Part shown: positions 17,713 to 27,722 of the stretch, one piece after another
How positions within the stretch are numbered: position 1 is the stretch's first letter
Layout: each line of letters begins with the position of its first letter
Assembly (NCBI RefSeq): GCF_041765605.1
Contig: NZ_CP168900.1
Location: forward strand, 1,318,001 to 1,382,000
From: Listeria monocytogenes
GTDB lineage: Bacteria; Bacillota; Bacilli; Lactobacillales; Listeriaceae
Direction of reading: 5' to 3'
Length of the DNA: 64,000 nucleotides
The notes under the pieces: generated by a model
Told to the model about the DNA's origin: nothing
Seen by the model: only the letters and a program-made list of their open reading frames with translations
Databases searched by the model: none
Translations under genes and position numbers: made by a program

Positions 17713-18411
17713 TTGACGGAAATATTTGCCCATCGAGGCAGTAGTGGAACACATCCGGAAAATACGATACCGGCGATGAAAGCAGCCATTTTATCAGGTG
17801 CGGATGGCATTGAGTTAGATATTCATGTACTAAAAAGCGGAGAATTAATCGTTATGCACGATGAGCGGGTTGATAGAACAACAAATGGAAGTGGTTTTTT
17901 GAAAGATCACACTCTTTCAGAAGTGAAAAAACTAGTGATTGGCAAACGTTTTTTTCGGAAAATCCGCGTGCCGACTTTGGAAGAAATTTTTAAGCTAGTG
18001 AGCGGTTCCGATATTATATTAAATATCGAACTTAAAACGGACGTCTTTGAATATGAAGGAATAGAACAAAAAGTTTTAAAATTAGCGGGAAAATTTCCTC
18101 AAGTCAAACGGATGTATTCTTCTTTTAATCCAGATACCCTCGTTCGGTTGAGAGAGCTAGATCCAACCGCCAAACTAGCTTTAATCACACATGAGAACTT
18201 AGAAGAAGTATTGCCTCTACATGAAAAAATCCAACTTGACGCTGTGCATCCACCAGTAAAGGCAATGAAAAATCCTGTCTTGAAGCAAATTGCAGCGCGC
18301 TACTGGACGGTGAATAAGGAAGAAGCTATCGTGCGTTTTCTAGATGCTAATGCAAAAGGAATGATGACAGATTTCCCTGAGAGAGCAGTAGCATTACGGA
18401 ATAACCGCTAA
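17713..18411 (+). CDS. Cytoplasmic glycerophosphodiester phosphodiesterase
   Basis: A 232-residue GDPD-family TIM barrel that hydrolyses deacylated phospholipids to glycerol-3-phosphate and an alcohol. Visible motifs are FAHRGSSGTHPENT at the N-terminus, then ELDIHVLKSGELIVMHDERVDR with the catalytic metal-binding Glu-x-Asp and His, and a C-terminal YWTVNKEEA segment. There is no signal peptide, so it acts in the cytoplasm. The longest frame begins at a TTG within the ribosome site; the TTG at 17713, five bases after GGGGGGAAG, is preferred. It lies just upstream of glpD, which would oxidise the glycerol-3-phosphate released. Confidence 0.9.
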   Translation: MTEIFAHRGSSGTHPENTIPAMKAAILSGADGIELDIHVLKSGELIVMHDERVDRTTNGSGFLKDHTLSEVKKLVIGKRFFRKIRVPTLEEIFKLVSGSDIILNIELKTDVFEYEGIEQKVLKLAGKFPQVKRMYSSFNPDTLVRLRELDPTAKLALITHENLEEVLPLHEKIQLDAVHPPVKAMKNPVLKQIAARYWTVNKEEAIVRFLDANAKGMMTDFPERAVALRNNR

Positions 18412-18420
18412 ATTCCATGA

Positions 18421-18458
18421 GCAAAACGCTTTCATTATTCATCGTTAAAAGCTATAAT
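18421..18458 (+). promoter_or_regulatory. glpD promoter with a cre-like CcpA site
   Basis: TATAAT at 18453-18458 is preceded by TTCATT (18431-18436) with a 16-base spacer. GCAAAACGCTTTCA (18421-18434) matches 12 of 14 positions of the cre consensus and overlaps the -35, which would suit carbon catabolite repression of glycerol use. Confidence 0.6.
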
Positions 18459-18495
18459 CGTAGTAAGTTAATAAATATTATTGTCTGAGATTCGG

Positions 18496-18547
18496 AGAGA
18501 CTGCAAAAGGCGAGCGCAATCGCCTTACTTTGCAGTCTCTTTTTTTG
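18496..18547 (+). promoter_or_regulatory. glpD leader terminator, probable GlpP antitermination target
   Basis: AGAGACTGCAAA (18496-18507) pairs perfectly with TTTGCAGTCTCT (18529-18540), enclosing an inner AGGCGA / TCGCCT stem, followed by seven T residues. It lies between the glpD promoter and its start codon. In Bacillus subtilis glpD, GlpP with glycerol-3-phosphate prevents termination at such an inverted repeat; the assignment here is by position and analogy. Confidence 0.7.
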
Positions 18548-18643
18548 TTTTTAAACTTAAAGCGTTTCAGTTAGATTGAAAAGTGGAAAAGTAACGAAGA
18601 AGGCATAATTCAGATGATAAACAATTTGAAGGGGGCAAACAAA

Positions 18644-20320
18644 ATGGTACAATTATTTTCAGCATTTGACAGAGAAACAATCGAACGAAATCTACAAGAG
18701 GAAAAATTTGATTTAGTCATCATCGGTGGCGGGATTACAGGAGCGGGAATCGCTTTAGATGCAACTTCACGAGGAATGAGCGTTGCGCTTGTTGAAATGG
18801 GTGATTTTGCAAGTGGTACATCAAGCCGTTCGACAAAACTAGTCCACGGAGGACTGCGCTATTTACAACAATTCGAAATCAAGGAAGTAGCAGATTTAGG
18901 AAAAGAACGTGCAATTGTCTACGAAAATGGACCTCACGTAACAACTCCTGAATGGATGATGCTCCCATTCCATAAAGGCGGCAACATGGGCAAAACAACT
19001 GCTTCATTCGGAATTCGTTTATATGATTATTTAGCAGGTGTAAAGAAAAATGAACGCCGCAAAATTTTAAGCGCAAAAGAAACTTTAGCTAAAAATCCTT
19101 TCGTGAAAAAAGATGGATTAAAAGGCTCTGGTTACTACGTAGAGTACCGTACAGATGATGCGCGTTTAACAATAGAAGTCATGAAGAAAGCGGTAGAACT
19201 CGGTGCAAATGCCATTAACTATACAAAAGCAGAGCATTTCTTATACGATGACAATAAACAAGTAGTCGGCGTAACTGTAACAGACCGTTTGTCAGGTAAA
19301 GCATATGACATTAAAGGCCACCGCGTTATTAATGCAGCCGGCCCGTGGGTGGATAAAGTAAGAAAATTAGATTATGCAACAAACAACAAACATTTACGCT
19401 TAACAAAAGGAATTCATTTAGTTATTGATAAACAAAAATTCCCGATGGAACAAGCAGTATACTTTGATACGCCTGATGGCCGCATGGTTTTTGCTATTCC
19501 GCGTGATAAAAAAGTATACGTAGGGACAACGGATACAGTCTATGACGAAGCAGTAATCAATCCAAAAGCACTCGAATCCGATCATAACTATGTGATTAAA
19601 GCGATTAATTATATGTTCCCTGATGTGCATATTACCGAAAAAGACATTGAATCAAGTTGGGCTGGAGTTCGTCCACTTATTTATGAAGAAGGGAAAGATC
19701 CATCCGAAATTTCTCGTAAAGATGAAGTTTGGTTTTCTGAAAGTGGCTTAATTACAATGGCTGGTGGTAAACTCACTGGATACAGAAAAATGGCCGAAAA
19801 ATTATTAGATGATGTTTCTAAATCACTAGCAAAAGAAACCGGTAAAAAATACAAACCAGTTCAAACAAAACATTTGCCTATTTCTGGTGGGGATATTGGT
19901 GGCTCAGAACAATTAGAAGCATTCCTATCGAAGAAAGCGAAAGAAGGAAATAATCGCTTTGGTTGGACATTAGAAGAGGGTCGCGAGATGGCAAAACGTT
20001 TTGGTAGCAATATCGATCAATTGTTTACGTATGCGCAAGAACACAAAGAGCAAAACGAAACCACTTTGCCAAACAGTTTATATGCGGAACTACGTTATTC
20101 GATTCAACACGAAGCAGTAACAACGCCGATTGATTTCTTATTACGTCGTACAGGCTACTTACTTTTCGATATGCCATACTTGCTTGAATGGAAAGATGCG
20201 GTTGTAGATGAAATGGCTAAACAATTCCACTGGAGTGACGATGTAAAACAAACTTATATAGAAGAATTAAATATCCAAATTAATGATGCTAGAGAGCCAG
20301 CTGATTGGCACGATAGATAA
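18644..20320 (+). CDS. glpD: Aerobic glycerol-3-phosphate dehydrogenase
   Basis: GlpD oxidises sn-glycerol-3-phosphate to dihydroxyacetone phosphate with FAD, feeding electrons to menaquinone at the membrane. The 558-residue protein has the dinucleotide-binding start [22 protein letters not shown] (about residues 22-43; motif GxGxxG), then [18 protein letters not shown] and, later, GTTDTVYD and [17 protein letters not shown], all family signatures. The longer frame starts at 18614, but ATG at 18644 follows AAGGGGG with eight bases, so it is chosen. It is controlled by the leader hairpin and the cre-like site. Confidence 0.97.
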   Translation: MVQLFSAFDRETIERNLQEEKFDLVIIGGGITGAGIALDATSRGMSVALVEMGDFASGTSSRSTKLVHGGLRYLQQFEIKEVADLGKERAIVYENGPHVTTPEWMMLPFHKGGNMGKTTASFGIRLYDYLAGVKKNERRKILSAKETLAKNPFVKKDGLKGSGYYVEYRTDDARLTIEVMKKAVELGANAINYTKAEHFLYDDNKQVVGVTVTDRLSGKAYDIKGHRVINAAGPWVDKVRKLDYATNNKHLRLTKGIHLVIDKQKFPMEQAVYFDTPDGRMVFAIPRDKKVYVGTTDTVYDEAVINPKALESDHNYVIKAINYMFPDVHITEKDIESSWAGVRPLIYEEGKDPSEISRKDEVWFSESGLITMAGGKLTGYRKMAEKLLDDVSKSLAKETGKKYKPVQTKHLPISGGDIGGSEQLEAFLSKKAKEGNNRFGWTLEEGREMAKRFGSNIDQLFTYAQEHKEQNETTLPNSLYAELRYSIQHEAVTTPIDFLLRRTGYLLFDMPYLLEWKDAVVDEMAKQFHWSDDVKQTYIEELNIQINDAREPADWHDR

Positions 20321-20330
20321 TAATAAACCA

Positions 20331-20369
20331 AAAAGAGCGCATATCTTCCAAGGATTTGCGCTTTTTTTA
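20331..20369 (+). terminator. Intrinsic terminator after glpD
   Basis: AAGAGCGCA pairs with TGCGCTTTT around an imperfect inner stem, followed by T residues. Confidence 0.78.
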
Positions 20370-20446
20370 TGAAAAAAATCATTTTCGCTATTTTCAAGAA
20401 ACCTTTTTCATGGTACATTGATTACAGACGAAAAGGAGGTTTTTTT

Positions 20447-21364
20447 TTGAGCAAGATTCCTGTCATCGTCATTGTTGGCCCAACTGCTGTCGGCAAGACA
20501 AGTTTAAGTATTGAACTAGCGAAGCGTTTGGATGGAGAAATTATTAGTGGTGACTCTATGCAAGTTTATCGCGGATTAGATATTGGTACAGCAAAAATCA
20601 CGCCAGAAGAAATGGGTGGAATCAAACATTACCTTATTGATGTGACCGATCCTTCTGTACCGTTCACCGCAGCAAAATTCCAATCAGAAACAAGGAAAGC
20701 AATTGAAACAATACATCAAGCTGGAAAATTACCAATTATTGTTGGTGGCACAGGACTTTATATTCAATCTGTTTTTTATGATTATGATTTTGGGAACGCA
20801 AGCGAAGATAAGGCTTACCGAGCGAAATTAGAACAATTAGATAAAGTTATATTATGGCAAATGCTCGAGCAACAAGATCCGGAAAGTGCACGTCAGATTC
20901 ATGAAAACAATAAGCGTCGAGTGATTAGAGCGTTAGAAGTAATGCATCTAACAGGAAAGCCTTTCTCGGAATATCAAGTGCATAATGTACTTAATGATAC
21001 ATATAAACCACTTTTTCTAGGGCTTGACTTGGATAGAGAACTACTTTATGAAAGAATAAATCAGCGAGTGAATCTAATGTTTGAGCAAGGCTTAATTACA
21101 GAAGCAAAAAAATTATATGAGCAACATTTAGTGGATGTTCCAGCGGTTCGCGGCATCGGCTACAAAGAATTATTTCCTTATTTTGAAAGAAAGAGCTCAC
21201 TAGAAGAAGCAAAAGAATTAATTCAAAAGAACTCAAGGCATTTCGCGAAAAGACAGTTAACCTGGTTTAGAAATAGAATGGATATTGACTGGATTCAGGC
21301 GGGTGTTAGCAGTACAGAATCAGAAGCATTAAATAAAGCAACAACCTTTTTAACAGCTAAATAA
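20447..21364 (+). CDS. miaA: tRNA dimethylallyltransferase
   Basis: MiaA adds the dimethylallyl group to A37 of tRNAs that read codons starting with U. The 305-residue protein opens with the P-loop [13 protein letters not shown] and then has [26 protein letters not shown] and [10 protein letters not shown], all characteristic. The start is TTG after AAAGGAGG and eight T residues; the longer frame upstream overlaps the glpD terminator and is rejected. It is followed by hfq and hflX, the conserved miaA-hfq-hflX order. Confidence 0.97.
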   Translation: MSKIPVIVIVGPTAVGKTSLSIELAKRLDGEIISGDSMQVYRGLDIGTAKITPEEMGGIKHYLIDVTDPSVPFTAAKFQSETRKAIETIHQAGKLPIIVGGTGLYIQSVFYDYDFGNASEDKAYRAKLEQLDKVILWQMLEQQDPESARQIHENNKRRVIRALEVMHLTGKPFSEYQVHNVLNDTYKPLFLGLDLDRELLYERINQRVNLMFEQGLITEAKKLYEQHLVDVPAVRGIGYKELFPYFERKSSLEEAKELIQKNSRHFAKRQLTWFRNRMDIDWIQAGVSSTESEALNKATTFLTAK

Positions 21365-21486
21365 CGCTTTTCTGTTTGGTAGGAAGAAATAAAGGGTATT
21401 TGAAATTAGCCAACCAATTGCACAATGGAATTTCATTGGGGTTTGGGGAATTTTTTAGTATAAGATAGAGATTGGAGAGGGAAATT

Positions 21487-21720
21487 ATGAAACAAGGTGG
21501 ACAAGGGTTACAGGACTATTACTTAAATCAATTGCGTAAGGAGAAAATTCTTGCAACTGTATTTTTAACAAACGGCTTTCAGTTAAGAGGACGCGTTGTA
21601 AGTTTTGACAATTTTACCGTACTACTAGATGTCGAAGGAAAACAACAACTTGTATTTAAACACGCAATTTCAACTTTCTCCCCGCAGAAGAACGTCGCTT
21701 TAAATCCTGATGCGGAATAA
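21487..21720 (+). CDS. hfq: RNA chaperone Hfq
   Basis: A 77-residue Sm-like hexameric RNA chaperone. The Sm1 region is about residues 10-45 and includes the [16 protein letters not shown] stretch; the Sm2 motif is VFKHAISTF. The C-terminal tail is short, as in other Gram-positive Hfq proteins. The start is ATG after GGAGAGGG, not the TTG at 21472 inside that site. It lies 122 bases after miaA and 110 before hflX; no clear terminator separates it from either. Confidence 0.97.
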   Translation: MKQGGQGLQDYYLNQLRKEKILATVFLTNGFQLRGRVVSFDNFTVLLDVEGKQQLVFKHAISTFSPQKNVALNPDAE

Positions 21721-21830
21721 GTACTTTACTTGAAAGGCAGGGAACTCGCTTTTTTTGCGATGTTTCATGTCTTTTTTTTATGCAGAAAATATGCTACGAT
21801 TAGTCTTGTCTGAAAAAGGGAGAAATGCTT

Positions 21831-23054
21831 GTGGAACGAGAAAAAATAATACTTGTAGGCGTAATTTTGCCAAATAAAACAGAAGAAGCTTTCTGGAATT
21901 CCATGAATGAACTACATAGCCTAGCTAAAACGGCAAACGGTGAAGTAGTAGATGAATTAATTCAAAAATTAGAACGAGTAAATCAAGCGTCGTTCATTGG
22001 TTCTGGTAAACTGGAAGAACTTGCTGCTTTAGTGGAAATGCATGAGGCAGACGTTGTTATATTTAATAGTGAACTTAGTGCGACGCAGGTACGCAATATT
22101 TCTAAGGTAGTTGAGGCGCGAATAATTGACCGAACACAATTAATCCTAGACATTTTTGCCATGCGCGCAAAATCCAAAGAAGGAAAACTGCAAGTCGCAT
22201 ATGCGCAATATAAATATCTTTTGCCAAGGCTTAGTGGACAAGGTGTTTCCTTATCAAAACTTGGAGGAGGTATCGGTTCAAGAGGGCCTGGTGAATCCAA
22301 ACTAGAAATGGACAAACGTCATATTCGCGAAAAAATGCATGATATTAAAGCGCAATTAAGACATGTCGAACAGCATCGCAAACGAATCATTGAACGAAGA
22401 AATACACAATCCGTTTTTCGGTTTGGTTTAATCGGTTATACAAACGCTGGGAAATCAACTATTTTCAACCGTTTAACGAATGAAACGACATTACAAGAAG
22501 ATAAATTATTTGCAACGCTTGACCCAACCACACGAAAAATTCGTTTTTCGGGTGGATTTCAAGCGCTTTTGACAGATACAGTAGGTTTTATTCAAGATTT
22601 GCCAACAACTTTGATTGCAGCGTTTCGCTCTACTTTAGAGGAAACTGCCAACGTAGATGTGTTAATTCATGTAGTTGATGCATCAAATCCAGACTATTTG
22701 CAACACGAAACAACGGTACTTTCTTTATTAGAGGAACTGGAAATGAACCATCTGCCAACGTTGGTCATTTACAATAAAATGGATCAGGCACCAGCCACGT
22801 TTGTACCCGATCAACCAGAAAATTTGCTTATATCAGCTTTAGATCAAGAGGCTCCAGATACGATTAAACAGCGAATGATACAATTAATTGAAAAAAATTG
22901 GACTTTCTTTACACTAGAACTTTCAGAGGAAAAAGGAAAAGAATTAGCGCAAATAAAGCAACAAGCATGGGTAACGAAACTAGAATATATTGAAAGTAAA
23001 CAGAGTTACCACATAGAGGGGTACAAACCGAGAAAGGAGCTAAATAATGAATAA
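21831..23054 (+). CDS. hflX: GTPase HflX
   Basis: HflX is a ribosome-binding GTPase that splits stalled 70S ribosomes. The N-terminal HflX domain (GSGKLEELAAL at about 55-65, then SKLGGGIGSRGPGESKLE) is followed by the G domain with G1 GYTNAGKSTIF, G3 DTVGFIQDLP and G4 NKMD. The protein is about 407 residues, normal for the family. An ATG at 21825 is only two bases from the AGGGAG ribosome site; the GTG at 21831 has an eight-base gap and is preferred, but the difference is two residues. It overlaps the next gene by eight bases. Confidence 0.96.
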   Translation: MEREKIILVGVILPNKTEEAFWNSMNELHSLAKTANGEVVDELIQKLERVNQASFIGSGKLEELAALVEMHEADVVIFNSELSATQVRNISKVVEARIIDRTQLILDIFAMRAKSKEGKLQVAYAQYKYLLPRLSGQGVSLSKLGGGIGSRGPGESKLEMDKRHIREKMHDIKAQLRHVEQHRKRIIERRNTQSVFRFGLIGYTNAGKSTIFNRLTNETTLQEDKLFATLDPTTRKIRFSGGFQALLTDTVGFIQDLPTTLIAAFRSTLEETANVDVLIHVVDASNPDYLQHETTVLSLLEELEMNHLPTLVIYNKMDQAPATFVPDQPENLLISALDQEAPDTIKQRMIQLIEKNWTFFTLELSEEKGKELAQIKQQAWVTKLEYIESKQSYHIEGYKPRKELNNE

Positions 23055-24273
23055 TATTCAAGCGATACGAAAAAAAGTGGAAACACAAATTGACGATTTG
23101 CAAAATAAAACAGACGAAATTGCTGAATTTAATCAAGCGAAAGTTTTAGATGCGTTTCAAGAGAATAAAGTAAGTGATTTTCATTTTCATCCTTCCACTG
23201 GGTATGGTTATGATGATGAAGGTAGAGATACATTAGAACGTGTATATGCGACTGTATTTAAGACAGAGGCGGCCCTAGTTCGCCCACAAATAATTTCAGG
23301 AACACATGCAATTTCAACCGTATTATTTGGTATCCTTCGTCCGGACGATGAATTACTTTATATTACTGGTCAACCTTATGATACATTAGAAGAAATTGTA
23401 GGTGTGCGAAATCAAGGACAAGGATCTTTAAAAGATTTTCATATTGGTTATAGCTCTGTACCGCTTCTGGGAAATGGTGATGTAGACTTTCCGAGAATAG
23501 CGGAAAAAATGACGCCAAAAACAAAGATGATTGGAATTCAGCGTTCACGAGGTTATGCGGATAGACCTTCTTTTACAATAGAAAAGATTAAAGAAATGAT
23601 TGTGTTTGTAAAAAATATCAATCCGGAAGTAATTATTTTTGTAGATAATTGTTACGGAGAATTCGCGGAATATCAGGAGCCGCCAGAAGTTGGAGCAGAT
23701 ATTATCGCGGGTTCATTAATCAAAAATCCTGGTGGTGGCTTAGCGAAAACAGGCGGTTATATTGCAGGAAAAGAAGCATTAGTAGATTTATGTGGTTATC
23801 GCTTAACTACACCTGGAATTGGCAGAGAAGCAGGTGCATCACTCTATAGTTTATTAGAAATGTATCAAGGTTTCTTTTTAGCTCCCCATGTGACAGCTCA
23901 GGCAATTAAAGGAGCAAGATTCACGGCTGCCATGCTTGCGGAGTTTGGTATAGAAGCTGACCCAGTTTGGGATGCGCCAAGAACGGATTTAATTCAAAGT
24001 GTTTCCTTCCATAACAAAGAGAAGATGGTTGCATTTGCGCAAGCTATTCAAGCAGCCTCGCCGGTTAATGCGCATGTTTTGCCAATCGGTGCATATATGC
24101 CAGGTTATGAAGATGACGTGATAATGGCAGCTGGGACATTTATACAAGGCGCGAGTTTAGAACTAACAGCAGATGGGCCTATTAGAGAACCCTATCAACT
24201 CTATGTTCAAGGCGGTTTGACCTATGAACACATCAAAATTGCAGTTACTAGAGCAATCCAAAAAATATTATAA
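23047..24273 (+). CDS. PLP-dependent enzyme, methionine gamma-lyase/aluminium resistance family (YnbB)
   Basis: A 408-residue fold-type I PLP enzyme. Family signs are DFHFHPSTGYGYDDEGRDTLE, VRPQIISGTHAI, VDNCYGEF and SLIKNPGGGLAKTGGYIAG with the lysine that would bind PLP. The family is annotated as methionine gamma-lyase-like or 'aluminium resistance protein'; the real reaction is not established. It overlaps hflX by eight bases, so it is translationally coupled, and it sits between hflX and glnR as ynbB does in Bacillus. Confidence 0.88.
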   Translation: MNNIQAIRKKVETQIDDLQNKTDEIAEFNQAKVLDAFQENKVSDFHFHPSTGYGYDDEGRDTLERVYATVFKTEAALVRPQIISGTHAISTVLFGILRPDDELLYITGQPYDTLEEIVGVRNQGQGSLKDFHIGYSSVPLLGNGDVDFPRIAEKMTPKTKMIGIQRSRGYADRPSFTIEKIKEMIVFVKNINPEVIIFVDNCYGEFAEYQEPPEVGADIIAGSLIKNPGGGLAKTGGYIAGKEALVDLCGYRLTTPGIGREAGASLYSLLEMYQGFFLAPHVTAQAIKGARFTAAMLAEFGIEADPVWDAPRTDLIQSVSFHNKEKMVAFAQAIQAASPVNAHVLPIGAYMPGYEDDVIMAAGTFIQGASLELTADGPIREPYQLYVQGGLTYEHIKIAVTRAIQKIL

Positions 24274-24313
24274 AAAAGTAACATTTATTTGCAAAAAAAT
24301 ATTTTTAATTTTT

Positions 24314-24342
24314 ACCGCGATGGTTTTAATCGCGGTTTTTTT
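24314..24342 (+). terminator. Intrinsic terminator before glnR
   Basis: ACCGCGAT / ATCGCGGT stem followed by seven T residues. Confidence 0.88.
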
Positions 24343-24379
24343 ATGTGGAATGCATTGGTATACAACGGATTAAGCTGTA

Positions 24380-24396
24380 TGTTAGATTATCTTACA
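24380..24396. promoter_or_regulatory. GlnR/TnrA-type operator
   Basis: TGTTA-N7-TTACA, an exact fit to the TGTNAN7TNACA consensus, just upstream of the glnR promoter. It implies autoregulation of glnRA by nitrogen status. Confidence 0.88.
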
Positions 24397-24401
24397 TAAA
24401 T

Positions 24402-24430
24402 TTGACAAAACATCTGACGTACATTATAAT
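24402..24430 (+). promoter_or_regulatory. glnRA promoter, consensus SigA type
   Basis: TTGACA (24402-24407), 17 bases, TATAAT (24425-24430): both hexamers are perfect, as expected for a promoter held down by a repressor. Confidence 0.92.
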
Positions 24431-24475
24431 GCTACTATCATCAAAAAAATAATTATGTTTTGAGGGGGAATTGTC

Positions 24476-24844
24476 GTGAGTGAAAAGGAAATCCGGAGAT
24501 CGATGCCGCTGTTTCCAATTGGGCCTGTGATGAAGCTAACTGATCTCACCGCTAGACAAATTCGCTACTATGAAGACCAAGGATTAATCCATCCGGCACG
24601 AAATCAAGGAAATCACCGTTTGTATTCACTCCAAGACATTGATGTTTTGCTAGAGATAAAAGATTATTTGAATGATGGTCTGAATATTGCGGGAATTAAG
24701 AAAATGTATCAAATGCAGCAAAAAGAATCCAAAGAACCTTTGACAGATGATGATGTACGCAAAATACTTAGAAAAGAAATGCAACAAGCTGGCCGTTTTG
24801 TAAAGCAAGATGCGACAGGGAAACAACAATTACCAAGGTTTTAA
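24476..24844 (+). CDS. glnR: Nitrogen regulator GlnR
   Basis: A 122-residue MerR-family repressor of glnRA and other nitrogen genes, activated by feedback-inhibited glutamine synthetase. The winged-helix region reads LTDLTARQIRYYEDQGLIHPARNQGNHRLY (about residues 21-50; key RQIRYYE and HRLYS). The C-terminal tail is the part that senses glutamine synthetase in Bacillus. The start is GTG after GAGGGGGAA. It is followed 70 bases on by glnA with no terminator between. Confidence 0.96.
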   Translation: MSEKEIRRSMPLFPIGPVMKLTDLTARQIRYYEDQGLIHPARNQGNHRLYSLQDIDVLLEIKDYLNDGLNIAGIKKMYQMQQKESKEPLTDDDVRKILRKEMQQAGRFVKQDATGKQQLPRF

Positions 24845-24914
24845 AAAGACAAGAAGAGGTATTTACTTTATTTAGAAGTTAATATAATTAGATTATTTAG
24901 GAGGAATTTAGATT

Positions 24915-26249
24915 ATGGCAAAATATACAAAAGAAGACATTTTCCGCTTCGCAGATGAACAAAATGTAAAATTTATTCGTTTACAGTTCACGGATATCCT
25001 AGGGATTATTAAGAATGTGGAAATTCCTGTTAGCCAACTAAAGAAAGCACTAGATAACAAAATCATGTTTGATGGTTCCTCCATTGAAGGCTTCGTACGA
25101 ATTGAAGAGTCTGATATGTATTTATTCCCAGATTTAGACACTTGGGTGGTATTCCCATGGACAGCTGAAAAAGGAAAAGTTGCAAGAATGATCTGTGATA
25201 TTTATAATCCTGACATGACTCCTTTTGCTGGAGACCCACGTGCTAACTTAAAACGTGTACTTAAAGAAATGGAAGAACTAGGTTTCACAGAGTTCAACTT
25301 AGGACCTGAGCCAGAATTTTTCCTATTCAAATTAGATGAAAATCGTCGTCCGACACTTGAACTAAATGATAGTGGTGGTTACTTCGATTTAGCACCAACC
25401 GACTTAGGTGAAAACTGTCGTCGTGATATCGTGCTTGAATTAGAAGAAATGGGCTTTGAAATCGAAGCGTCTCACCATGAAGTAGCACCAGGACAACACG
25501 AAATTGACTTTAAATATGAAGATGCAATTACAGCGTGTGACAGCATCCAAACATTTAAGCTTGTTGTTAAAACAATTGCTCGTAAACATGGTCTGCACGC
25601 AACATTTATGCCGAAACCACTTTTTGGTGTCAATGGTTCCGGAATGCATTTCAATATGTCACTATTTAATGAAAAAGGAAATGCTTTCTTCGATGAAAGT
25701 GGTGAACTTGAATTAAGTCAAACTGCTTATCATTTCTTAGCTGGGATGTTAAAACATGCTCGTGGATATACGGCTGTTACAAACCCAACAATCAACTCAT
25801 TCAAACGTTTAGTTCCTGGTTATGAAGCACCTTGTTACATCGCTTGGTCAGGTAAAAACCGTAGCCCGCTTGTACGTGTTCCGAGCTCTCGTGGACTAAG
25901 TACTCGTCTAGAATTACGTAGTGTTGATCCATCAGCTAACCCATATTTAGCAATGGCTGTGTTACTAAAAGCTGGTTTATCAGGAATTAAAGATGAATTA
26001 ACTCCTCCAGCACCAGTTGATCGTAACATCTACGGAATGAACGAAGAAGAACGTGAAGCAACTGGGATTTATGATCTTCCAGAAAGCTTAGGTCACGCTC
26101 TGATCGAACTTGAAAAAGATGAAATTATCAAAGATGGTTTAGGTGAACACATTTTTGAACACTTTATTGAAGCGAAAACAATTGAGTGTGATATGTTCCG
26201 TACAGCGGTTCATCCGTGGGAACGCGAACAATATCTTGAAATTTATTAA
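24915..26249 (+). CDS. glnA: Glutamine synthetase, type I-alpha
   Basis: GlnA makes glutamine from glutamate, ammonia and ATP. The 444-residue protein is the short GSI-alpha form without an adenylylation loop. Visible features: [18 protein letters not shown] with Arg62, the residue needed for glutamine feedback inhibition in Bacillus; GPEPEFFLF; the [12 protein letters not shown] loop; [17 protein letters not shown]; and RVPSSRG. It forms an operon with glnR and also serves as the nitrogen sensor that controls GlnR. Confidence 0.98.
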   Translation: MAKYTKEDIFRFADEQNVKFIRLQFTDILGIIKNVEIPVSQLKKALDNKIMFDGSSIEGFVRIEESDMYLFPDLDTWVVFPWTAEKGKVARMICDIYNPDMTPFAGDPRANLKRVLKEMEELGFTEFNLGPEPEFFLFKLDENRRPTLELNDSGGYFDLAPTDLGENCRRDIVLELEEMGFEIEASHHEVAPGQHEIDFKYEDAITACDSIQTFKLVVKTIARKHGLHATFMPKPLFGVNGSGMHFNMSLFNEKGNAFFDESGELELSQTAYHFLAGMLKHARGYTAVTNPTINSFKRLVPGYEAPCYIAWSGKNRSPLVRVPSSRGLSTRLELRSVDPSANPYLAMAVLLKAGLSGIKDELTPPAPVDRNIYGMNEEEREATGIYDLPESLGHALIELEKDEIIKDGLGEHIFEHFIEAKTIECDMFRTAVHPWEREQYLEIY

Positions 26250-26254
26250 TAGTC

Positions 26255-26292
26255 AAAAGCACGTTTCCTATAAATGGAAACGTGCTTTTTTA
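26255..26292 (+). terminator. Intrinsic terminator after glnA
   Basis: AAAAGCACGTTTCC / GGAAACGTGCTTTT, 14 perfect pairs, with a T tract. Confidence 0.92.
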
Positions 26293-26392
26293 TTGGAAAA
26301 TCGGTTTCAAATGTTTGATGTTTGGCAAATAGAGGCATATATTTAAAAATGTGCTAGTGAAAGGGAGGTTTTCATTAGAGAAAGGGGAAGAA

Positions 26393-27688
26393 ATGCAGAT
26401 TACTTTAGCTATTTTAGTATTTGCCTTCACGTTATTTTTGGTGATTTGGCAACCAAGAAAATTATCAATCGGATGGTCAGCTTGTGGAGGTGCGATAATT
26501 GCCTTATTACTTGGCGTCGTCACTTTATCAGATGTCGCAACAGTTACAGGAATTGTTTGGAATGCGACGCTCGCTTTTATTGCTATTATAATTATTTCAT
26601 TGATTTTAGATAAAATTGGCTTTTTTGAGTGGGCGGCTTTACATATGGCGCGATTAGCAAGAGGTAATGGCTTATTAATGTTCATTCTTATTTCTATTTT
26701 GGGAGCTTTCGTTGCTGCGTTGTTTGCTAATGACGGGGCGGCGCTAATTTTGACACCAATTGTTCTAGCGATGGTGCGAGCGCTGAATTTTGATGAGAAA
26801 AAGGTATTTCCATTTATTATTGCTAGCGGTTTTATAGCGGATACGACGTCCTTACCGCTCGTAGTTAGTAATTTAGTCAATATAGTTTCGGCTGATTTTT
26901 TCGGTATTAGTTTTTCGCAGTATGCGCTTATTATGTGGATTCCAACGGTTTTCTCTTTAGTTGCGAGTATTTTAATCTTATATTTTTATTTTCGGAAAGC
27001 ATTACCTAAAAAATATGATACGCGAGTGATTCGAGAGCCGGCTTCTGCAATTAAAGATAAAAAGATGTTTCGTGTTTCTTGGGGAATACTTATCATCCTT
27101 GTAGCAGGCTATTTTTTGAGTAGTTTTTTAGACATTCCAGTGTCATTTATTGCCTTGCTAGTTGCTGTTATCTTTTTGTTAGTCAGTGCAAAAAGTCATG
27201 CCGTCTCGACAAAAGCTATTTTAAAAGGAGCACCTTGGAATATTGTGTTTTTCTCGGTTGGTATGTATGTAGTTGTATATGGTTTGCAAAATGTCGGTAT
27301 CACAAAATTATTATCAGAAGCAATTACATATGTTGCGCACTTTGGATTATTTGCGGGAACAGTTGGAATGGGATTTATTGCTGCAATACTGTCTTCTGTC
27401 ATGAATAATTTGCCAACAGTAATGATAAACGCACTTGCAATCGATCATACGTCATTTACAGGCGTGATGAAAGAAGCGTTAGTCTATGCAAATGTCATTG
27501 GTTCTGATTTAGGTCCGAAAATAACACCAATTGGCTCGCTAGCAACTTTACTTTGGCTACATGTTCTAGCGCAGAAAGGGATAAAGATAAGCTGGGGCTC
27601 TTATTTCAAAATTGGCATTGTGATTACTATTCCAGTTTTATTCATAACGCTCGTCGGACTATATTTTTCACTACTTATTTGGAATTAA
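26393..27688 (+). CDS. ArsB-like arsenite/anion efflux transporter
   Basis: A 431-residue membrane protein with about 11 hydrophobic segments, matching the ArsB/NhaD (ion transporter) superfamily: [45 protein letters not shown] and a C-terminal [17 protein letters not shown] are the recognisable segments. ArsB exports arsenite with proton exchange, but no arsR, arsC or arsA lies nearby, so the substrate cannot be assumed. The start is ATG after AAAGGGGAAG; the longer frame at 26351 starts with a GTG lacking a site. It is monocistronic between two strong terminators. Confidence 0.82.
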   Translation: MQITLAILVFAFTLFLVIWQPRKLSIGWSACGGAIIALLLGVVTLSDVATVTGIVWNATLAFIAIIIISLILDKIGFFEWAALHMARLARGNGLLMFILISILGAFVAALFANDGAALILTPIVLAMVRALNFDEKKVFPFIIASGFIADTTSLPLVVSNLVNIVSADFFGISFSQYALIMWIPTVFSLVASILILYFYFRKALPKKYDTRVIREPASAIKDKKMFRVSWGILIILVAGYFLSSFLDIPVSFIALLVAVIFLLVSAKSHAVSTKAILKGAPWNIVFFSVGMYVVVYGLQNVGITKLLSEAITYVAHFGLFAGTVGMGFIAAILSSVMNNLPTVMINALAIDHTSFTGVMKEALVYANVIGSDLGPKITPIGSLATLLWLHVLAQKGIKISWGSYFKIGIVITIPVLFITLVGLYFSLLIWN

Positions 27689-27722
27689 AACCCCCTGTAC
27701 CAGAATGTACAGGGGGTTTTAT
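27687..27722. terminator. Bidirectional terminator between the transporter and GNAT genes
   Basis: AAAACCCCCTGTAC / GTACAGGGGGTTTT, 14 perfect pairs with a six-base loop, T-rich on both sides; it serves both convergent genes. Confidence 0.92.

Noticed and set aside
26290-26880. 196-residue minus-strand frame opposite the ArsB-like gene
   Set aside because: Low-complexity Ile/Asn/Ala composition with no ribosome site; the plus-strand frame has clear membrane helices and family motifs.
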